DNA from: Terrimesophilobacter sp964651535
GTDB lineage: Bacteria > Actinomycetota > Actinomycetes > Actinomycetales > Microbacteriaceae
Reading direction: 5' to 3'
Length of the DNA: 64,000 nt
NCBI GenBank assembly: GCA_964651535.1
Contig: CAZYYE010000002.1
Span: 620,001-684,000, forward strand
Shown here: positions 8,406 to 17,437 of the stretch, piece by piece
Layout of the letters: each line of letters begins with the position of its first letter
How positions within the stretch are numbered: the stretch's first letter is position 1
The notes under the pieces: model-generated
What the model was told of the DNA's origin: nothing
Seen by the model: only the letters and a program-made list of their open reading frames with translations
Database searches by the model: none
Translations under genes and position numbers: made by a program

Positions 8406-9366
8406 CGGTTCCTGTTGCCTGGTCGGTGCTCTGTTCCGTCAGGGTGAGATCGTTCCGCACCATGCGATCCACGAGTTCGGCGAATTGCACGGTCGGCTGC
8501 CAGCCGAGTTCTGTTCTGGCCTTGGAGCTGTCGGCCAGTTGCACCGGCGGGTCCACGGGGCGGAGCAAGGACTCGTCGATGACGACGCGCTCCTCCCAGT
8601 CGTTGATTCCCGCCGCCGAGAACGCCTCGGCGACGAATTCGCGCACGGTGTGCAGCTCGCCCGTGCCGATCACATAGTCTCCAGGGGCGGGGTGGCCTGC
8701 GGCGAGGCGTAACGCCGCGACGACGTCGGGCGCCCAGCCCCAGTCCCGCGCCGCATCGAGGTTGCCGAGCGTGAGCGTGTCCTGCATCCTGAGGGCGATT
8801 CGGGCGGCAGCGACGGTGATCTTGCGCGTGACGAACCGTTCGGGCCGCAACGGCGACTCGTGGTTGTAGAGGATGCACGACGAGGCGTGCACTCCGCGCT
8901 CACGGTATCCGGAGACGAGGTGGTGAGCGAGCGCTTTCGCGGCACCGTACGGGGAGAGCGGCGCTATCGGAGTCGACTCGTTCTGCGGCGCCGGGGCGCG
9001 ACCGAAGATTTCGGCGCTGGAGGCGAGAACGAACCGCGTGTGCGCGCTCGACTCCGCGATGGCGTGCAGCAATGCCGCGGCAGGCGCCGCGGTCTGACGC
9101 ACCGTCCCCACCGGATCGTCCCACGAGGCTGCGACGGAACTCTGCCCGGCAAGGTGGTAGAGCTCGTCGGGCTGCAACTCACTCACCAGCCTCGCCAGTT
9201 CCCCGTCGTCGAGCATGTCCGCGCGGTGGACGACGACGCCCGATTCAACGGGACGTCGGGAGTCGGGCCGCACGATTCCGTGGACTTCCACGCCGTCCGC
9301 GAGGAGCGCGCGGCTCAGGTAGGTTCCGTCCTGACCGGTGACGCCGGTGATGAGGGCGATGGACAT
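8398..9366 (-). CDS. GDP-mannose 4,6-dehydratase-family protein (gmd paralogue)
   Basis: A 322-residue extended SDR clearly of the GMD family: TGVTGQDGTYL (NADP site), ASSAEIFG (catalytic Ser and Glu retained), SPYGAAKALAHH (Tyr/Lys), YNHESP and ARDWGWAPDV. It lies 3 bp after gmd and is more divergent from the classic family. No separate GDP-4-keto-6-deoxymannose reductase is seen beside gmd, so this gene may serve as the reductase (RMD-type, giving GDP-D-rhamnose). A second dehydratase is equally compatible with the retained residues. Confidence 0.82.
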   Translation of the reverse strand: MSIALITGVTGQDGTYLSRALLADGVEVHGIVRPDSRRPVESGVVVHRADMLDDGELARLVSELQPDELYHLAGQSSVAASWDDPVGTVRQTAAPAAALLHAIAESSAHTRFVLASSAEIFGRAPAPQNESTPIAPLSPYGAAKALAHHLVSGYRERGVHASSCILYNHESPLRPERFVTRKITVAAARIALRMQDTLTLGNLDAARDWGWAPDVVAALRLAAGHPAPGDYVIGTGELHTVREFVAEAFSAAGINDWEERVVIDESLLRPVDPPVQLADSSKARTELGWQPTVQFAELVDRMVRNDLTLTEQSTDQATGTVT

Positions 9367-9369
9367 GGG

Positions 9370-10356
9370 TCAGTCCCGGCCGGCGGTCCGCTGCTGTTCG
9401 AGGTCGGAATCCACCATCATGTTGATGAGTTCGGTGAAGTCGACGGTGGGCTCCCAGCCGAGCGCTTCCTTCGCCTTGGTCGCGTCGCCGATGAGCAAAT
9501 CGACTTCAGCGGGGCGCTCATACTGCTTGTCGTAGCTGACGTACTCCGACCAGTCGGAAATGCCGATGCGCGCGAACGCCACGTCGAGCAGGTCGCGGAT
9601 CGTGTGGGTGACGCCCGTCGCGATGACGTAGTCGTCCGCGGTCGGCTGCTGCAGCATCCGCCACATGGCCTCGACGTAGTCTCCGGCGTAACCCCAGTCG
9701 CGGCTCGCGTCGAGGTTTCCCATGGTGAGGGAGTCCTGCATGCCCAGTTTGATCCTCGCGACGGCGGTGGATACTTTTCGGGTCACGAACTCGATTCCGC
9801 GCCGCGGGGATTCGTGGTTGAACAGGATGCCGCTCGAGGCGTGCATCCCGTACGATTCCCGGTAATTGATCGTCATGTAGTGGCCGAACACTTTCGCGAC
9901 GCCGTAGGGGGATCGCGGCCACAGGAGCGTCGATTCCTTCTGCGGGACGTCCTGTACTTTGCCGAACATTTCCGAACTCGAGGCCTGGTAGAAGCGGATG
10001 CTGGCCGGGTCAGAACCTGCGAGCCTTCTGGTCGCCTCCAACATGTTGAGCACGCCCTTGCCCGTGACGTCGGTGGTCATTCCGGCGTTCTCCCACGAGT
10101 GCGCGACGAACGAGATTGCTCCGAGGTTGTACACCTCGTCGGGGGCCGCATCCTCCATCACGCGCAGGAGGGATCCGAGGTCGGTGAGGTCTCCGAACAG
10201 GAGTTTCGCGTTCGGAAGCACCTCGCGCACTTCGGCGACTTTCGGGTTGTTCTGTCCGCGCACGAGACCATAGACCTCGTAGCCTTTTTCGTCGAGCAAC
10301 TCGCCAAGGTACATGCCGTCCTGGCCGGTGATGCCGGTGATGAGGGCTCGCTTCAT
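9370..10356 (-). CDS. gmd: GDP-mannose 4,6-dehydratase
   Basis: A 328-residue enzyme converting GDP-D-mannose to GDP-4-keto-6-deoxymannose. Motifs are TGITGQDGMYLGE at the N-terminus, ASSSEMFGK (Ser and Glu of the active site), SPYGVAKVFGHY (Tyr-x3-Lys), FNHESPRRG and SRDWGYAGDYV. Start ATG 10356 has AAAGGGAAG just upstream. It forms an operon with the paralogue downstream. The substrate would come through manA (2351-3505). Confidence 0.94.
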   Translation of the reverse strand: MKRALITGITGQDGMYLGELLDEKGYEVYGLVRGQNNPKVAEVREVLPNAKLLFGDLTDLGSLLRVMEDAAPDEVYNLGAISFVAHSWENAGMTTDVTGKGVLNMLEATRRLAGSDPASIRFYQASSSEMFGKVQDVPQKESTLLWPRSPYGVAKVFGHYMTINYRESYGMHASSGILFNHESPRRGIEFVTRKVSTAVARIKLGMQDSLTMGNLDASRDWGYAGDYVEAMWRMLQQPTADDYVIATGVTHTIRDLLDVAFARIGISDWSEYVSYDKQYERPAEVDLLIGDATKAKEALGWEPTVDFTELINMMVDSDLEQQRTAGRD

Positions 10357-10446
10357 GTCTTCCCTTTACCCTGGTGCCTCGAGGGGAGGCCGTTTCGTCG
10401 TGAGTGCGTGGCTCAACGCTACCGGAAGCGCAGGAGTGCCCGCCCG

Positions 10447-11694
10447 CTAGCGCGCGGGGGCCGCACCAAGCGGCGAGTTCCACCGGCGAATCACGAAAAC
10501 GAGCTGGCTTGTGACGGAGGCGAGTTCGCCGATGGCAAGTCCCCACGCCCCACCCGCGGCACCGAAGTTGGCTGCGAGAATCAGGATTGCGGGAACGCCG
10601 ATGCTCGCGCCAATGATCACGCACGTGAGGAACTCGCGGCGCGCGCCAAGACCAATCAGGATGACTCGGCCGAGCGCCGTCCCCACCGCGATTCCGAAGG
10701 TCGCCACGCCGAGTGCGAGCGCTGTTCCTTCATCGATCGCCACGGAGTCGCCGAAGAGGATGCCAGAGAGCCAGGGGCCGAGGAACGCGAACGACGCAAA
10801 GCCGACCACGCCGAGCGAGGCGTGGAGGACGAGGGTGCGTCGCGCGCGTTCCGCGAAGTGCGCTCGGTCGTCCTCGACAACCCAACCCTGAAGGGCATTG
10901 CCGAGGGCGGATGTGGAGTACTGGCCGATCCGGTAGAGCTTGTCGCCCGAAACATAGCTCGCCGCCTGAGCCGTGGAGGCAGTCACGCTCACGAACGTGA
11001 CGGCGAGCGAGTTGTATGCGCCTCCGACGAGTTCGGTGGCCATGGCGGAACGATTGAAGGCCATGACCTCTCGGATCTCACCTGGACGCTTCTCGAGCAG
11101 CGCGCTCATTCCCACGGTGCTCAGGAGGTACCAGACGACGCTGACGACGGCGGCCGCGACGAGCAGGAGCGGGTACCAGATCACCTGGCCCCAGACGAGA
11201 AGTGCCGCGGCGGCGATCGCGGTCGCGAGGATTCGCGGGAAGATTTCGTACCGGACGATCAGGCCTGCCCGGCCGAGCCCGATCATGTACCACGCCGATG
11301 AAAGCCCCGTGAGGGTCATGGCGAGGCTCATGGTTCCGGCTTCGATGCGGTGCCCTTCCGGCGCGATGACGAGCGAGATCGCCACGGCGAGCACGGCGCA
11401 GGGGACGAAGAGCAGTGCCCGCGCGAGCACGCTGCGGCGCAGCAAAGCCGGCCGTTCCTCGGCGGCAACAAGGGCGACCATTGTCGGCCCGACGGTGTTG
11501 TAGCCGAGTGCGACGACGAGGGCCAGGAACGCTCCAACCGACTGGCCGACCGCGATCGCCAGCCAGGCCTCCGCGCCCGCGACGCGCGCGAGGATCGGCA
11601 GGAACAGGAACGGCGTGACGAGCGAAAGGAACGGAAGCCCTGCGAATGCAAGGATGCGCCGGGCCAATCCGGTCGCAGTGCTCTCCGAGGTCAC
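10447..11694 (-). CDS. Polysaccharide flippase (Wzx/MATE-like membrane protein)
   Basis: A membrane protein of about 415 residues with roughly 12 hydrophobic helices, resembling the MOP-superfamily polysaccharide biosynthesis proteins that flip lipid-linked repeat units. The first helix (LARRILAFAGLPFLSLVTPFLFL) includes the Pro-Phe-rich start typical of Wzx. The GTG start at 11694 is chosen because the helix follows at once; an in-frame GTG at 11748 would add 18 residues without membrane character. It is divergently arranged with the amino-sugar operon starting at 11795. Confidence 0.82.
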   Translation of the reverse strand: MTSESTATGLARRILAFAGLPFLSLVTPFLFLPILARVAGAEAWLAIAVGQSVGAFLALVVALGYNTVGPTMVALVAAEERPALLRRSVLARALLFVPCAVLAVAISLVIAPEGHRIEAGTMSLAMTLTGLSSAWYMIGLGRAGLIVRYEIFPRILATAIAAAALLVWGQVIWYPLLLVAAAVVSVVWYLLSTVGMSALLEKRPGEIREVMAFNRSAMATELVGGAYNSLAVTFVSVTASTAQAASYVSGDKLYRIGQYSTSALGNALQGWVVEDDRAHFAERARRTLVLHASLGVVGFASFAFLGPWLSGILFGDSVAIDEGTALALGVATFGIAVGTALGRVILIGLGARREFLTCVIIGASIGVPAILILAANFGAAGGAWGLAIGELASVTSQLVFVIRRWNSPLGAAPAR

Positions 11695-11751
11695 GGTGCC
11701 AGTGTAGGGCGGACGTGGCACGGTGTCAGAAAGTCCGGGCGCTCGCACGAC

Positions 11752-11757
11752 TAATAT
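11752..11757 (+). promoter_or_regulatory. Putative -10 element of the diamino-sugar operon
   Basis: TAATAT lies 43 bases before the ATG at 11795 in the divergent intergenic region. No good -35 hexamer is visible at the right spacing. GGGGAG at 11784-11789 is the likely ribosome-binding site. Confidence 0.4.
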
Positions 11758-11794
11758 GGGGAACTGTTCGCACTACGATCCCCGGGGAGTCTTC

Positions 11795-12406
11795 ATGGCC
11801 GCGCATGCTGGCTTCGTCCACGACACCGCGGATGTCGCATCGAGCGCCACCATCTCCGAGGGTTCGAAGGTATGGCACTACGCACAGGTCAGGGAGAATG
11901 CGCACATCGGTGCCAATTGCGTCATCGGGCGCGGTGCTTACATCGGTACAGGCGTCGAGGTCGGCGAGAATTGCAAGATTCAGAATTACGCGCTCGTCTA
12001 TGAACCGGCCCGTCTTGCGCGCGGTGTTTTCATCGGGCCCGCTGTCGTGCTGACGAATGACCACTTCCCTCGTGCGATCAATGCGGATGGCACGGCAAAG
12101 TCGGCTGATGACTGGGAGCCGGTGGGTGTGGATATCCATGAAGGGGCCTCGATCGGCGCAAGCGCGACGTGCATTGCGCCAGTGACGATTGGCAAGTGGG
12201 CGCTCGTGGGCTCCGGAGCTGTCGTGGTCAAGGATGTTCCCGATTTCGCACTCGTCGTCGGCAGCCCTGCCCGCAGGGTTGGCTGGGTCGGCACGGCCGG
12301 ACAGCCGCTTCAGCGCAGGGACGATGAATTGTGGGAATGCCCGGCTACGGGCTCGCTGTATCGTGAAGTGGCGTCCGATTCGCTCATTGAGGTGGAGAAC
12401 ACATGA
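11795..12406 (+). CDS. UDP-amino-sugar N-acetyltransferase (WbpD/WlbB-like, hexapeptide repeat)
   Basis: A 203-residue left-handed beta-helix acyltransferase. Hexapeptide repeats run from about residue 15 to 150 (ISEGSKVWHYAQVRENAHIG, IGRGAYIGTGVEVG, IGKWALVGSGAVV), and a loop carries the NDH motif. WbpD/WlbB enzymes N-acetylate the 3-amino group of a UDP-2-acetamido-3-amino sugar. The following genes encode the matching aminotransferase and dehydrogenase, joined by ATGA and TAGTG overlaps, which supports this over a generic acetyltransferase role. The exact sugar (hexose or uronic acid) is unknown. Confidence 0.86.
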   Translation: MAAHAGFVHDTADVASSATISEGSKVWHYAQVRENAHIGANCVIGRGAYIGTGVEVGENCKIQNYALVYEPARLARGVFIGPAVVLTNDHFPRAINADGTAKSADDWEPVGVDIHEGASIGASATCIAPVTIGKWALVGSGAVVVKDVPDFALVVGSPARRVGWVGTAGQPLQRRDDELWECPATGSLYREVASDSLIEVENT

Positions 12407-13479
12407 TTCCTGCGGCCCGTCCCGAAATTGGCGAAGACGAGCGCGCTGCCGTCGACCGGGTGCTTCGATCGGGAATGCTTGCGCAAGGCCCGGAAGTCGC
12501 GGCGTTCGAGAACGAGTTCGCGTCCATCGTCGACGGTCGCCGATGCATTGCACTCAACTCCGGCACCTCAGCGCTGCATCTGGCATTCCTTGCCGGTGGG
12601 ATCGGCCCAGGTGACGAAGTAATTGTGCCGTCATTCAGTTTTGCCGCGACGGCAAATGCGGTGAGCCTCACCGGCGCGACCCCCGTCTTTGTGGACATTG
12701 AGAGCGACTACTTCTCGATCGACCCTTCCGCAGTCGAAGCGGCCATCACCCCGCGCACCAAAGCGATCATGCCCGTGCACCTTTACGGGCATCCATCCGA
12801 TCTCGCGGCGTTGAAGGCAATCGCCGACAAACACGGCCTGCAGATCTACGAGGATGCCGCCCAGGCTCATGCCGCCTCCGTTGACGGCATCCCTGTCGGC
12901 GCCTGGGGAGTTGCCGCCTCGTTCTCGTTCTACCCCACCAAGAACATGATGTCCGGTGAAGGGGGCATGATCACGACGGGTTCCGAGCATCTGGAGCGCC
13001 AGGCGAGAATGCTGCGCAACCAGGGGATGGAGCGCCGATACGAGAACGAGGTCATCGGCTTCAACATGCGAATGACCGACATCCACGCCGCAATCGGCCG
13101 CGTGCAGTTGGCCAAGCTTGCGGGCTGGACCGCGCAGCGGCAGAAGAATGCGGCGTTTCTCGGCGAGAACTTGAAGGGCGTTGTCACCCCGCCTGTGGCT
13201 CCCGGCGCAGTGCACGTTTACCACCAGTACACCGTGCGAATCGTCGACCACGACCGCGACGCCTTTGCGGAAGAGCTTTCGAAGCGCGGTGTCGGAAACG
13301 GCGTGTATTACCCGACGCCCATTCATCGGCTCCCGTCGTTCGGTCTCGAACTCGACCTCCCGGTCACCGAGCAAGTCGCACGCGAGGTCCTGTCGTTGCC
13401 GGTCTACCCGTCTCTCAGTGATGATGAACTTGCGACGATCGTTGAGTCCGTGAACGCGGTTGCAAAGGCCGGCGCGTAG
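12403..13479 (+). CDS. DegT/DnrJ/EryC1 aminotransferase (WbpE/GnnB-like)
   Basis: A 358-residue PLP-dependent nucleotide-sugar aminotransferase. It has NSGTSALHLAF near residue 45, EDAAQAHAAS near residue 155, and FSFYPTKNMMSGEGGMI with the PLP lysine near residue 180. Start ATG 12403 overlaps the upstream stop (ATGA). Together with the following Gfo/Idh dehydrogenase it would install a 3-amino group on a UDP-2-acetamido sugar, using glutamate as the usual donor. The acetyltransferase upstream would then acetylate it. Confidence 0.92.
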   Translation: MIPAARPEIGEDERAAVDRVLRSGMLAQGPEVAAFENEFASIVDGRRCIALNSGTSALHLAFLAGGIGPGDEVIVPSFSFAATANAVSLTGATPVFVDIESDYFSIDPSAVEAAITPRTKAIMPVHLYGHPSDLAALKAIADKHGLQIYEDAAQAHAASVDGIPVGAWGVAASFSFYPTKNMMSGEGGMITTGSEHLERQARMLRNQGMERRYENEVIGFNMRMTDIHAAIGRVQLAKLAGWTAQRQKNAAFLGENLKGVVTPPVAPGAVHVYHQYTVRIVDHDRDAFAEELSKRGVGNGVYYPTPIHRLPSFGLELDLPVTEQVAREVLSLPVYPSLSDDELATIVESVNAVAKAGA

Positions 13480-14459
13480 TGGGGTTGCGCGCTGGGGTTC
13501 TTGGCCTCGGGGTGATGGGGCGGAATCATGCCCGTGTGCTTGAGGCGCTTGAGGGTGTCGACTTTGTTGGCGTTTTCGATCCGGCCCCGACCACGCCGGA
13601 TCGTGTGCACGATCAGCCGGTCGTGCACGACCTCGATTCGTTCCTGGCTCTAAATCTTGATTACGCGGTCGTTGCCGCTCCGACGATCTACCACCTCGAC
13701 ATGGGCACCCAGCTTGCGAACGCTGGGGTCCACGCTCTCATTGAGAAGCCTGTCGCGTCCACCGCGGAAGATGCCGCAGCACTGCGCGACCTATTCAGTT
13801 CCAAGGGACTAATCGGTGGTGTCGGTCACATCGAGCGGTACAACCCTGCGCTTCAAGCCGCCCGGCAGCGAATTGAGGATGGCCTCATTGGCGAGATCTA
13901 CCAGATTGCGACGCGCCGCCAGGGACCATTCCCCGGCCGTATCGCCGACGTCGGAGTCATCAAGGACCTCGCCTCTCATGACATCGATCTGACGGCGTGG
14001 GTTGCACAGCAGGATTTTGTCTCGATTAACGCACGTACAGCTCACCGCAGTGGACGACCCCACGAGGACATGGTTGTCGCCGTCGGCACCCTATCTGGCG
14101 GTACAATCACTTCGCACGTTGTGAACTGGCTGACACCATTCAAAGAGCGGATCACGATTATTTCTGGGGAGATGGGCGTGCTTGTCGCGGACACGCTCAC
14201 AGCGGACCTCACGCACTATCAAAACGGCACGATTCTGACCACCTGGGACCAGGCCGCAGTATTCCGTGGGGTCTCAGAAGGCGACATGACTCGATTCGCG
14301 CTCGCTCGAAAAGAACCCCTTGTGGCCGAACATGAGTTTTTTCGCGATTCGGTGATTGCGGGCGAGCCCAAGGGCATCGTCACGTTGGCCGAGGGTACCC
14401 GAGTGGTCGAGATCGCGGAGCGCATGGTCGATGACGGTGTAGTACACCGGCTCACCTAA
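13479..14459 (+). CDS. Gfo/Idh/MocA sugar-nucleotide dehydrogenase (UDP-GlcNAc 3-dehydrogenase-like)
   Basis: A 326-residue NAD-dependent oxidoreductase with the N-terminal Rossmann motif LGLGVMGRNHARVL, the conserved EKPVAST near residue 90 and GHIERYNPA near residue 112. The last motif is, from memory, typical of GnnA-like UDP-N-acetylglucosamine 3-dehydrogenases. It would make the 3-keto sugar that the adjacent aminotransferase uses. The GTG start shares one base with the upstream stop (TAGTG). The order acetyltransferase-aminotransferase-dehydrogenase is a complete three-step module. Confidence 0.87.
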   Translation: MGLRAGVLGLGVMGRNHARVLEALEGVDFVGVFDPAPTTPDRVHDQPVVHDLDSFLALNLDYAVVAAPTIYHLDMGTQLANAGVHALIEKPVASTAEDAAALRDLFSSKGLIGGVGHIERYNPALQAARQRIEDGLIGEIYQIATRRQGPFPGRIADVGVIKDLASHDIDLTAWVAQQDFVSINARTAHRSGRPHEDMVVAVGTLSGGTITSHVVNWLTPFKERITIISGEMGVLVADTLTADLTHYQNGTILTTWDQAAVFRGVSEGDMTRFALARKEPLVAEHEFFRDSVIAGEPKGIVTLAEGTRVVEIAERMVDDGVVHRLT

Positions 14460-14575
14460 TTCAGAACAATGCATTTCGGATCAGGACCATCGATACAACC
14501 ACTGGGTTGAACGAAACGACTTGCCCGGCTTTCACAACATAACTTCATCACCGCTACGCCACTGAACACTCGCGA

Positions 14576-14581
14576 TATACT
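14576..14581 (+). promoter_or_regulatory. Putative -10 element before the methyltransferase
   Basis: TATACT is the best -10-like hexamer in the AT-richer gap 14460-14717; no convincing -35 is visible. I see no coding sequence in that gap. Confidence 0.3.
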
Positions 14582-14717
14582 CGACAAGTGGTGATGAACT
14601 CTAGAGGCAAAGTGGCTGCCCTCAACTGGCTTTTAAGTTCAAGTCGAGCATCTGGCTTCTGGGGCCTCTGCCCTCAATTCCGGCGCCAATCTGGCAGATC
14701 TAACGCGACGGACTAAT

Positions 14718-15659
14718 TTGAGCGCTGCGTCTTTGTGGGCATGTCCACAATGTCACGCAGATCTGTCGCTTGATGGTTCAGCCTCCGGTGATATGACCTT
14801 TCCACTTCAGGTGAAGGGGCGGATTGTGCACCGCTCGGCATCACTTGAGACCTACGTCAGCACCTGTCCGAACTGCGGGCTTCCCTACACTGCCGACGGG
14901 ACGAAGAGGTTCGACTATCCGTATCGCCAGTTGCTTGCGAAGGCGTATCCGCGCCGATTTCTCGCATGGTCTGCGGCGCAGAACAATGGATTTGTTTCGT
15001 ACTCTCTGATGCGAGGTAGCTCGTGCTCGGTCCAGGGCCGGGACAACGCTCAAGCGTTTGCAGATTTCATTCGTCAATGTTTACCATCGAGTCCCGACGT
15101 CGTGCTTGACTTTGGCTGCGGCCCACTTGCCCGACCTTCTTATCTCGCGGAAGTCTCCAATGCCACCTTTATTGGACTTGACCCGTTCGACAGCGAGTGG
15201 AACGGACGTTTCATTCAGGGCGCGGGCGAATTTCTGCCGCTGAGTGACGCCACGGCCGACTTGGTTGTTGCCGCAACCTCCTTGGATCACACCCTCGACT
15301 ATGATCGGGCATTGCGAGAGCTCGCCCGAGTAACTCGAAAAGGTGGGAGCCTCGTAGTATGGGACCATGTCCTTGAGACGCACTGGAAGAAAGTCGCCAC
15401 AACGGTCTTGAATCTCACCTCGGGGCTGCGTCGCAGGGATATCTCTAAAATCCGCGAAGCAGTCTTTCCCGAGCGGTTGCGAATCTACGACAACGGCATT
15501 GTACTGTGGACTCCGAAAGGGTATGCGGACCCATTCCACGAACCACGGTCTCGCCGCACATCGTGGCAACGGCGATTGCGCGGGGCCGTTGAGCGCGCAG
15601 GCTTTCACCAGGTGGCGACCGATCCATCTCGAGGCTTCACTCACTTCGTCAGGCGTTAG
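14718..15659 (+). CDS. SAM-dependent methyltransferase with N-terminal zinc-ribbon
   Basis: A 313-residue protein. Two CxxC pairs near the N-terminus (CPQCHADL at about residue 9 and CPNCGLPY at about residue 50) suggest a small zinc ribbon. A class I methyltransferase domain follows: SAM-binding LDFGCGPLARPSY near residue 130, FIGLDPFD near residue 153 and post-I motifs ending in a cationic C-terminus. No ATG or GTG is available after the last upstream stop, so the start is inferred as TTG 14718 with a weak ribosome-binding site. Codon use looks less GC-rich than in the preceding genes. It lies among sugar-tailoring genes, but the acceptor is unknown. Confidence 0.8.
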   Translation: MSAASLWACPQCHADLSLDGSASGDMTFPLQVKGRIVHRSASLETYVSTCPNCGLPYTADGTKRFDYPYRQLLAKAYPRRFLAWSAAQNNGFVSYSLMRGSSCSVQGRDNAQAFADFIRQCLPSSPDVVLDFGCGPLARPSYLAEVSNATFIGLDPFDSEWNGRFIQGAGEFLPLSDATADLVVAATSLDHTLDYDRALRELARVTRKGGSLVVWDHVLETHWKKVATTVLNLTSGLRRRDISKIREAVFPERLRIYDNGIVLWTPKGYADPFHEPRSRRTSWQRRLRGAVERAGFHQVATDPSRGFTHFVRR

Positions 15660-15773
15660 ATACGATAGATTTGCGGGTTCCTGACCTTGGTCCTAGGCGA
15701 GACGCGGACTGCGCAATAGTATTTCGAGCACACCTCGGGTTCATCGAAGAATTAGTTTGGAACTGTAAGGATA

Positions 15774-16502
15774 TTGGACACATTCGAAGTCGCGCCTGCT
15801 GGCCTTTACCACCTGACGTTTGATGTTGACTGGGCTCCTGACTGGGCAGTTATGGATGTCCTTGAGATGCTCGCCACCTATTCGGCACCTGCAACATTCT
15901 TCGTTACTCATCCGAGCGACGTACTCTTAAAGATTGTCGAACGCGGCCACGAGATTGGGATCCACCCCAATTTTCTCGCCGGCTCGAGCCACGGAGTCGA
16001 GCCCGTTGACGTTATGCGATCGGTCTTGGCGTTCGTACCAGATGCAAGAGTTATGCGAACCCATTCGCTGGTGCAGGGCACGACACTATTCGAGGCAATC
16101 CTCGCCGCGCATCCGCAAATCAAGTACGACTTGAGCCTCCTCACCTACGCATCGCCGCATACAGCGTGGACAGCATGGCAATCGCGGGGTCGAAGACTTC
16201 GACGATTAAACTACAATTGGGAAGACGATCTCGCCTTTGATGACCCGCATCAGGACTGGACGCGGTACTCCCCAATGGCGCCAATCGATGTATTCGACTT
16301 TCATCCAATCCATGTCGCATTGAACTCCAAACGTGAGGATGCCTACATGGCCCTAAAGGCAAAGCTCGGCCCAGGCAACCTTCAGTCGGCCGAGCGGGGT
16401 AAGACGATGGAACTCCGACACGCTGGCCCAGGTGCGGCAGATTTCCTTCAAGCCATACTTACTTCGAACTCGACAGCCATTTCGTTCGAGGAGTTACTGT
16501 GA
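15774..16502 (+). CDS. Polysaccharide deacetylase-like protein (WbmS-like)
   Basis: A 242-residue protein with the NodB-like metal centre pattern: LTFDVDW (Asp17/Asp19), GHEIGIHPNF (His59, His64) and DFHPIHVALN near residue 185. It lacks a signal peptide, so it probably acts in the cytosol on a nucleotide- or lipid-linked sugar, like WbmS of Bordetella O-antigen clusters. The start is TTG 15774, with AAGGA five bases upstream. The formyltransferase begins within its stop codon (GTGA), so the two are probably a deacetylation and re-acylation pair. The substrate is inferred only. Confidence 0.78.
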   Translation: MDTFEVAPAGLYHLTFDVDWAPDWAVMDVLEMLATYSAPATFFVTHPSDVLLKIVERGHEIGIHPNFLAGSSHGVEPVDVMRSVLAFVPDARVMRTHSLVQGTTLFEAILAAHPQIKYDLSLLTYASPHTAWTAWQSRGRRLRRLNYNWEDDLAFDDPHQDWTRYSPMAPIDVFDFHPIHVALNSKREDAYMALKAKLGPGNLQSAERGKTMELRHAGPGAADFLQAILTSNSTAISFEELL

Positions 16503-17392
16503 AAGTCGGTTTGATCGGTCGAACTCATTGGCTGCTTGACACCGCGCGATTGGTTCTGGAGCGCGGCCACGAAGTGGCATTCATTTGTACCGCGAAGGCA
16601 TCGCCCGAATCGTACGCCGGTGTTTCCGAGTTTCAAGTGTTTGCAGAGGCACACGATATCCCGTTCTACTCCGAGCCTCGTATTTCCGGGCTAGAACTTT
16701 ACGCGGACGTCTGCCTATCCGTGAATTGGGTGACGGTCTTGCGTCAGTCATTTCTGGACCGGTTCCCGCACGGCGTGTTCAACGCTCATCCAGGCGATCT
16801 TCCACGATTCCGAGGCAATGCGTGCCTGAACTGGGCGATCCTGGTCGGGGAGCCCACCGCCACTCTGACGGTACACCGGATGGTTGAGGCACTCGACGCA
16901 GGTCCGATTGCGTTGCAACGGCGCAGACCGATTCAGCCCGACGACGACATAACGACCTTGTATAGCTGGCTAGATCAGGTGATTCCCGACGCGCTCACGG
17001 AAGCGCTCGACCGCGTGGCGGACGGCACGATACAACTTCAACCACAGGACTCGTCAATCCGCTCCCTGCGTGCATACCCACGAAAACCTGATGACGCGAA
17101 GATCGACTGGCGCGACTCAGCTGAACGGATCTTGCGTCTGGTGCGTGCGTCAACTCGCCCCTTCCCCGGCGCTCAAACACGACTGGAGTCCGGTCAAGAG
17201 ATCATCGTTTACCGCGCAAGAATCCATTCGCCAGACCATGATTACCTTGCCGTTCCAGGCCAAGTGTGCTTCAGCGCAGCAGGAAACCCTGTGATTGCAA
17301 CAGGAGATGGATTGCTCGAGCTGGTGGAGTTGGCTGACGATACGGGGGCCAAGCGTGCAGTGCTTAGTTCTTTGCGCAATCGACTTTGTTAA
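16499..17392 (+). CDS. Formyltransferase, probable sugar N-formyltransferase
   Basis: A 297-residue protein of the methionyl-tRNA/sugar formyltransferase fold. The catalytic set is visible: FNAHPGDLPRFRG with Asn95 and His97, and Asp133 in EALDAGPI. A C-terminal subdomain follows, with LRAYPRKPDDAKIDW near residue 190. These enzymes transfer a formyl group from N10-formyltetrahydrofolate to an amine. The coupled deacetylase and the glycan setting favour an amino-sugar substrate over initiator tRNA. Confidence 0.85.
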   Translation: MKVGLIGRTHWLLDTARLVLERGHEVAFICTAKASPESYAGVSEFQVFAEAHDIPFYSEPRISGLELYADVCLSVNWVTVLRQSFLDRFPHGVFNAHPGDLPRFRGNACLNWAILVGEPTATLTVHRMVEALDAGPIALQRRRPIQPDDDITTLYSWLDQVIPDALTEALDRVADGTIQLQPQDSSIRSLRAYPRKPDDAKIDWRDSAERILRLVRASTRPFPGAQTRLESGQEIIVYRARIHSPDHDYLAVPGQVCFSAAGNPVIATGDGLLELVELADDTGAKRAVLSSLRNRLC

Positions 17393-17437
17393 GACCAGAC
17401 CTTGTGCGGTGAGGCGCTGACCACAGAGTGGGGTAGA

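Noticed and set aside
8860..11301. A very long plus-strand open frame (about 813 codons) opposite gmd and the flippase
   Set aside because: It lies antisense to recognised genes, and its translation is Arg/Glu/His-rich with no domain; high GC creates such frames.
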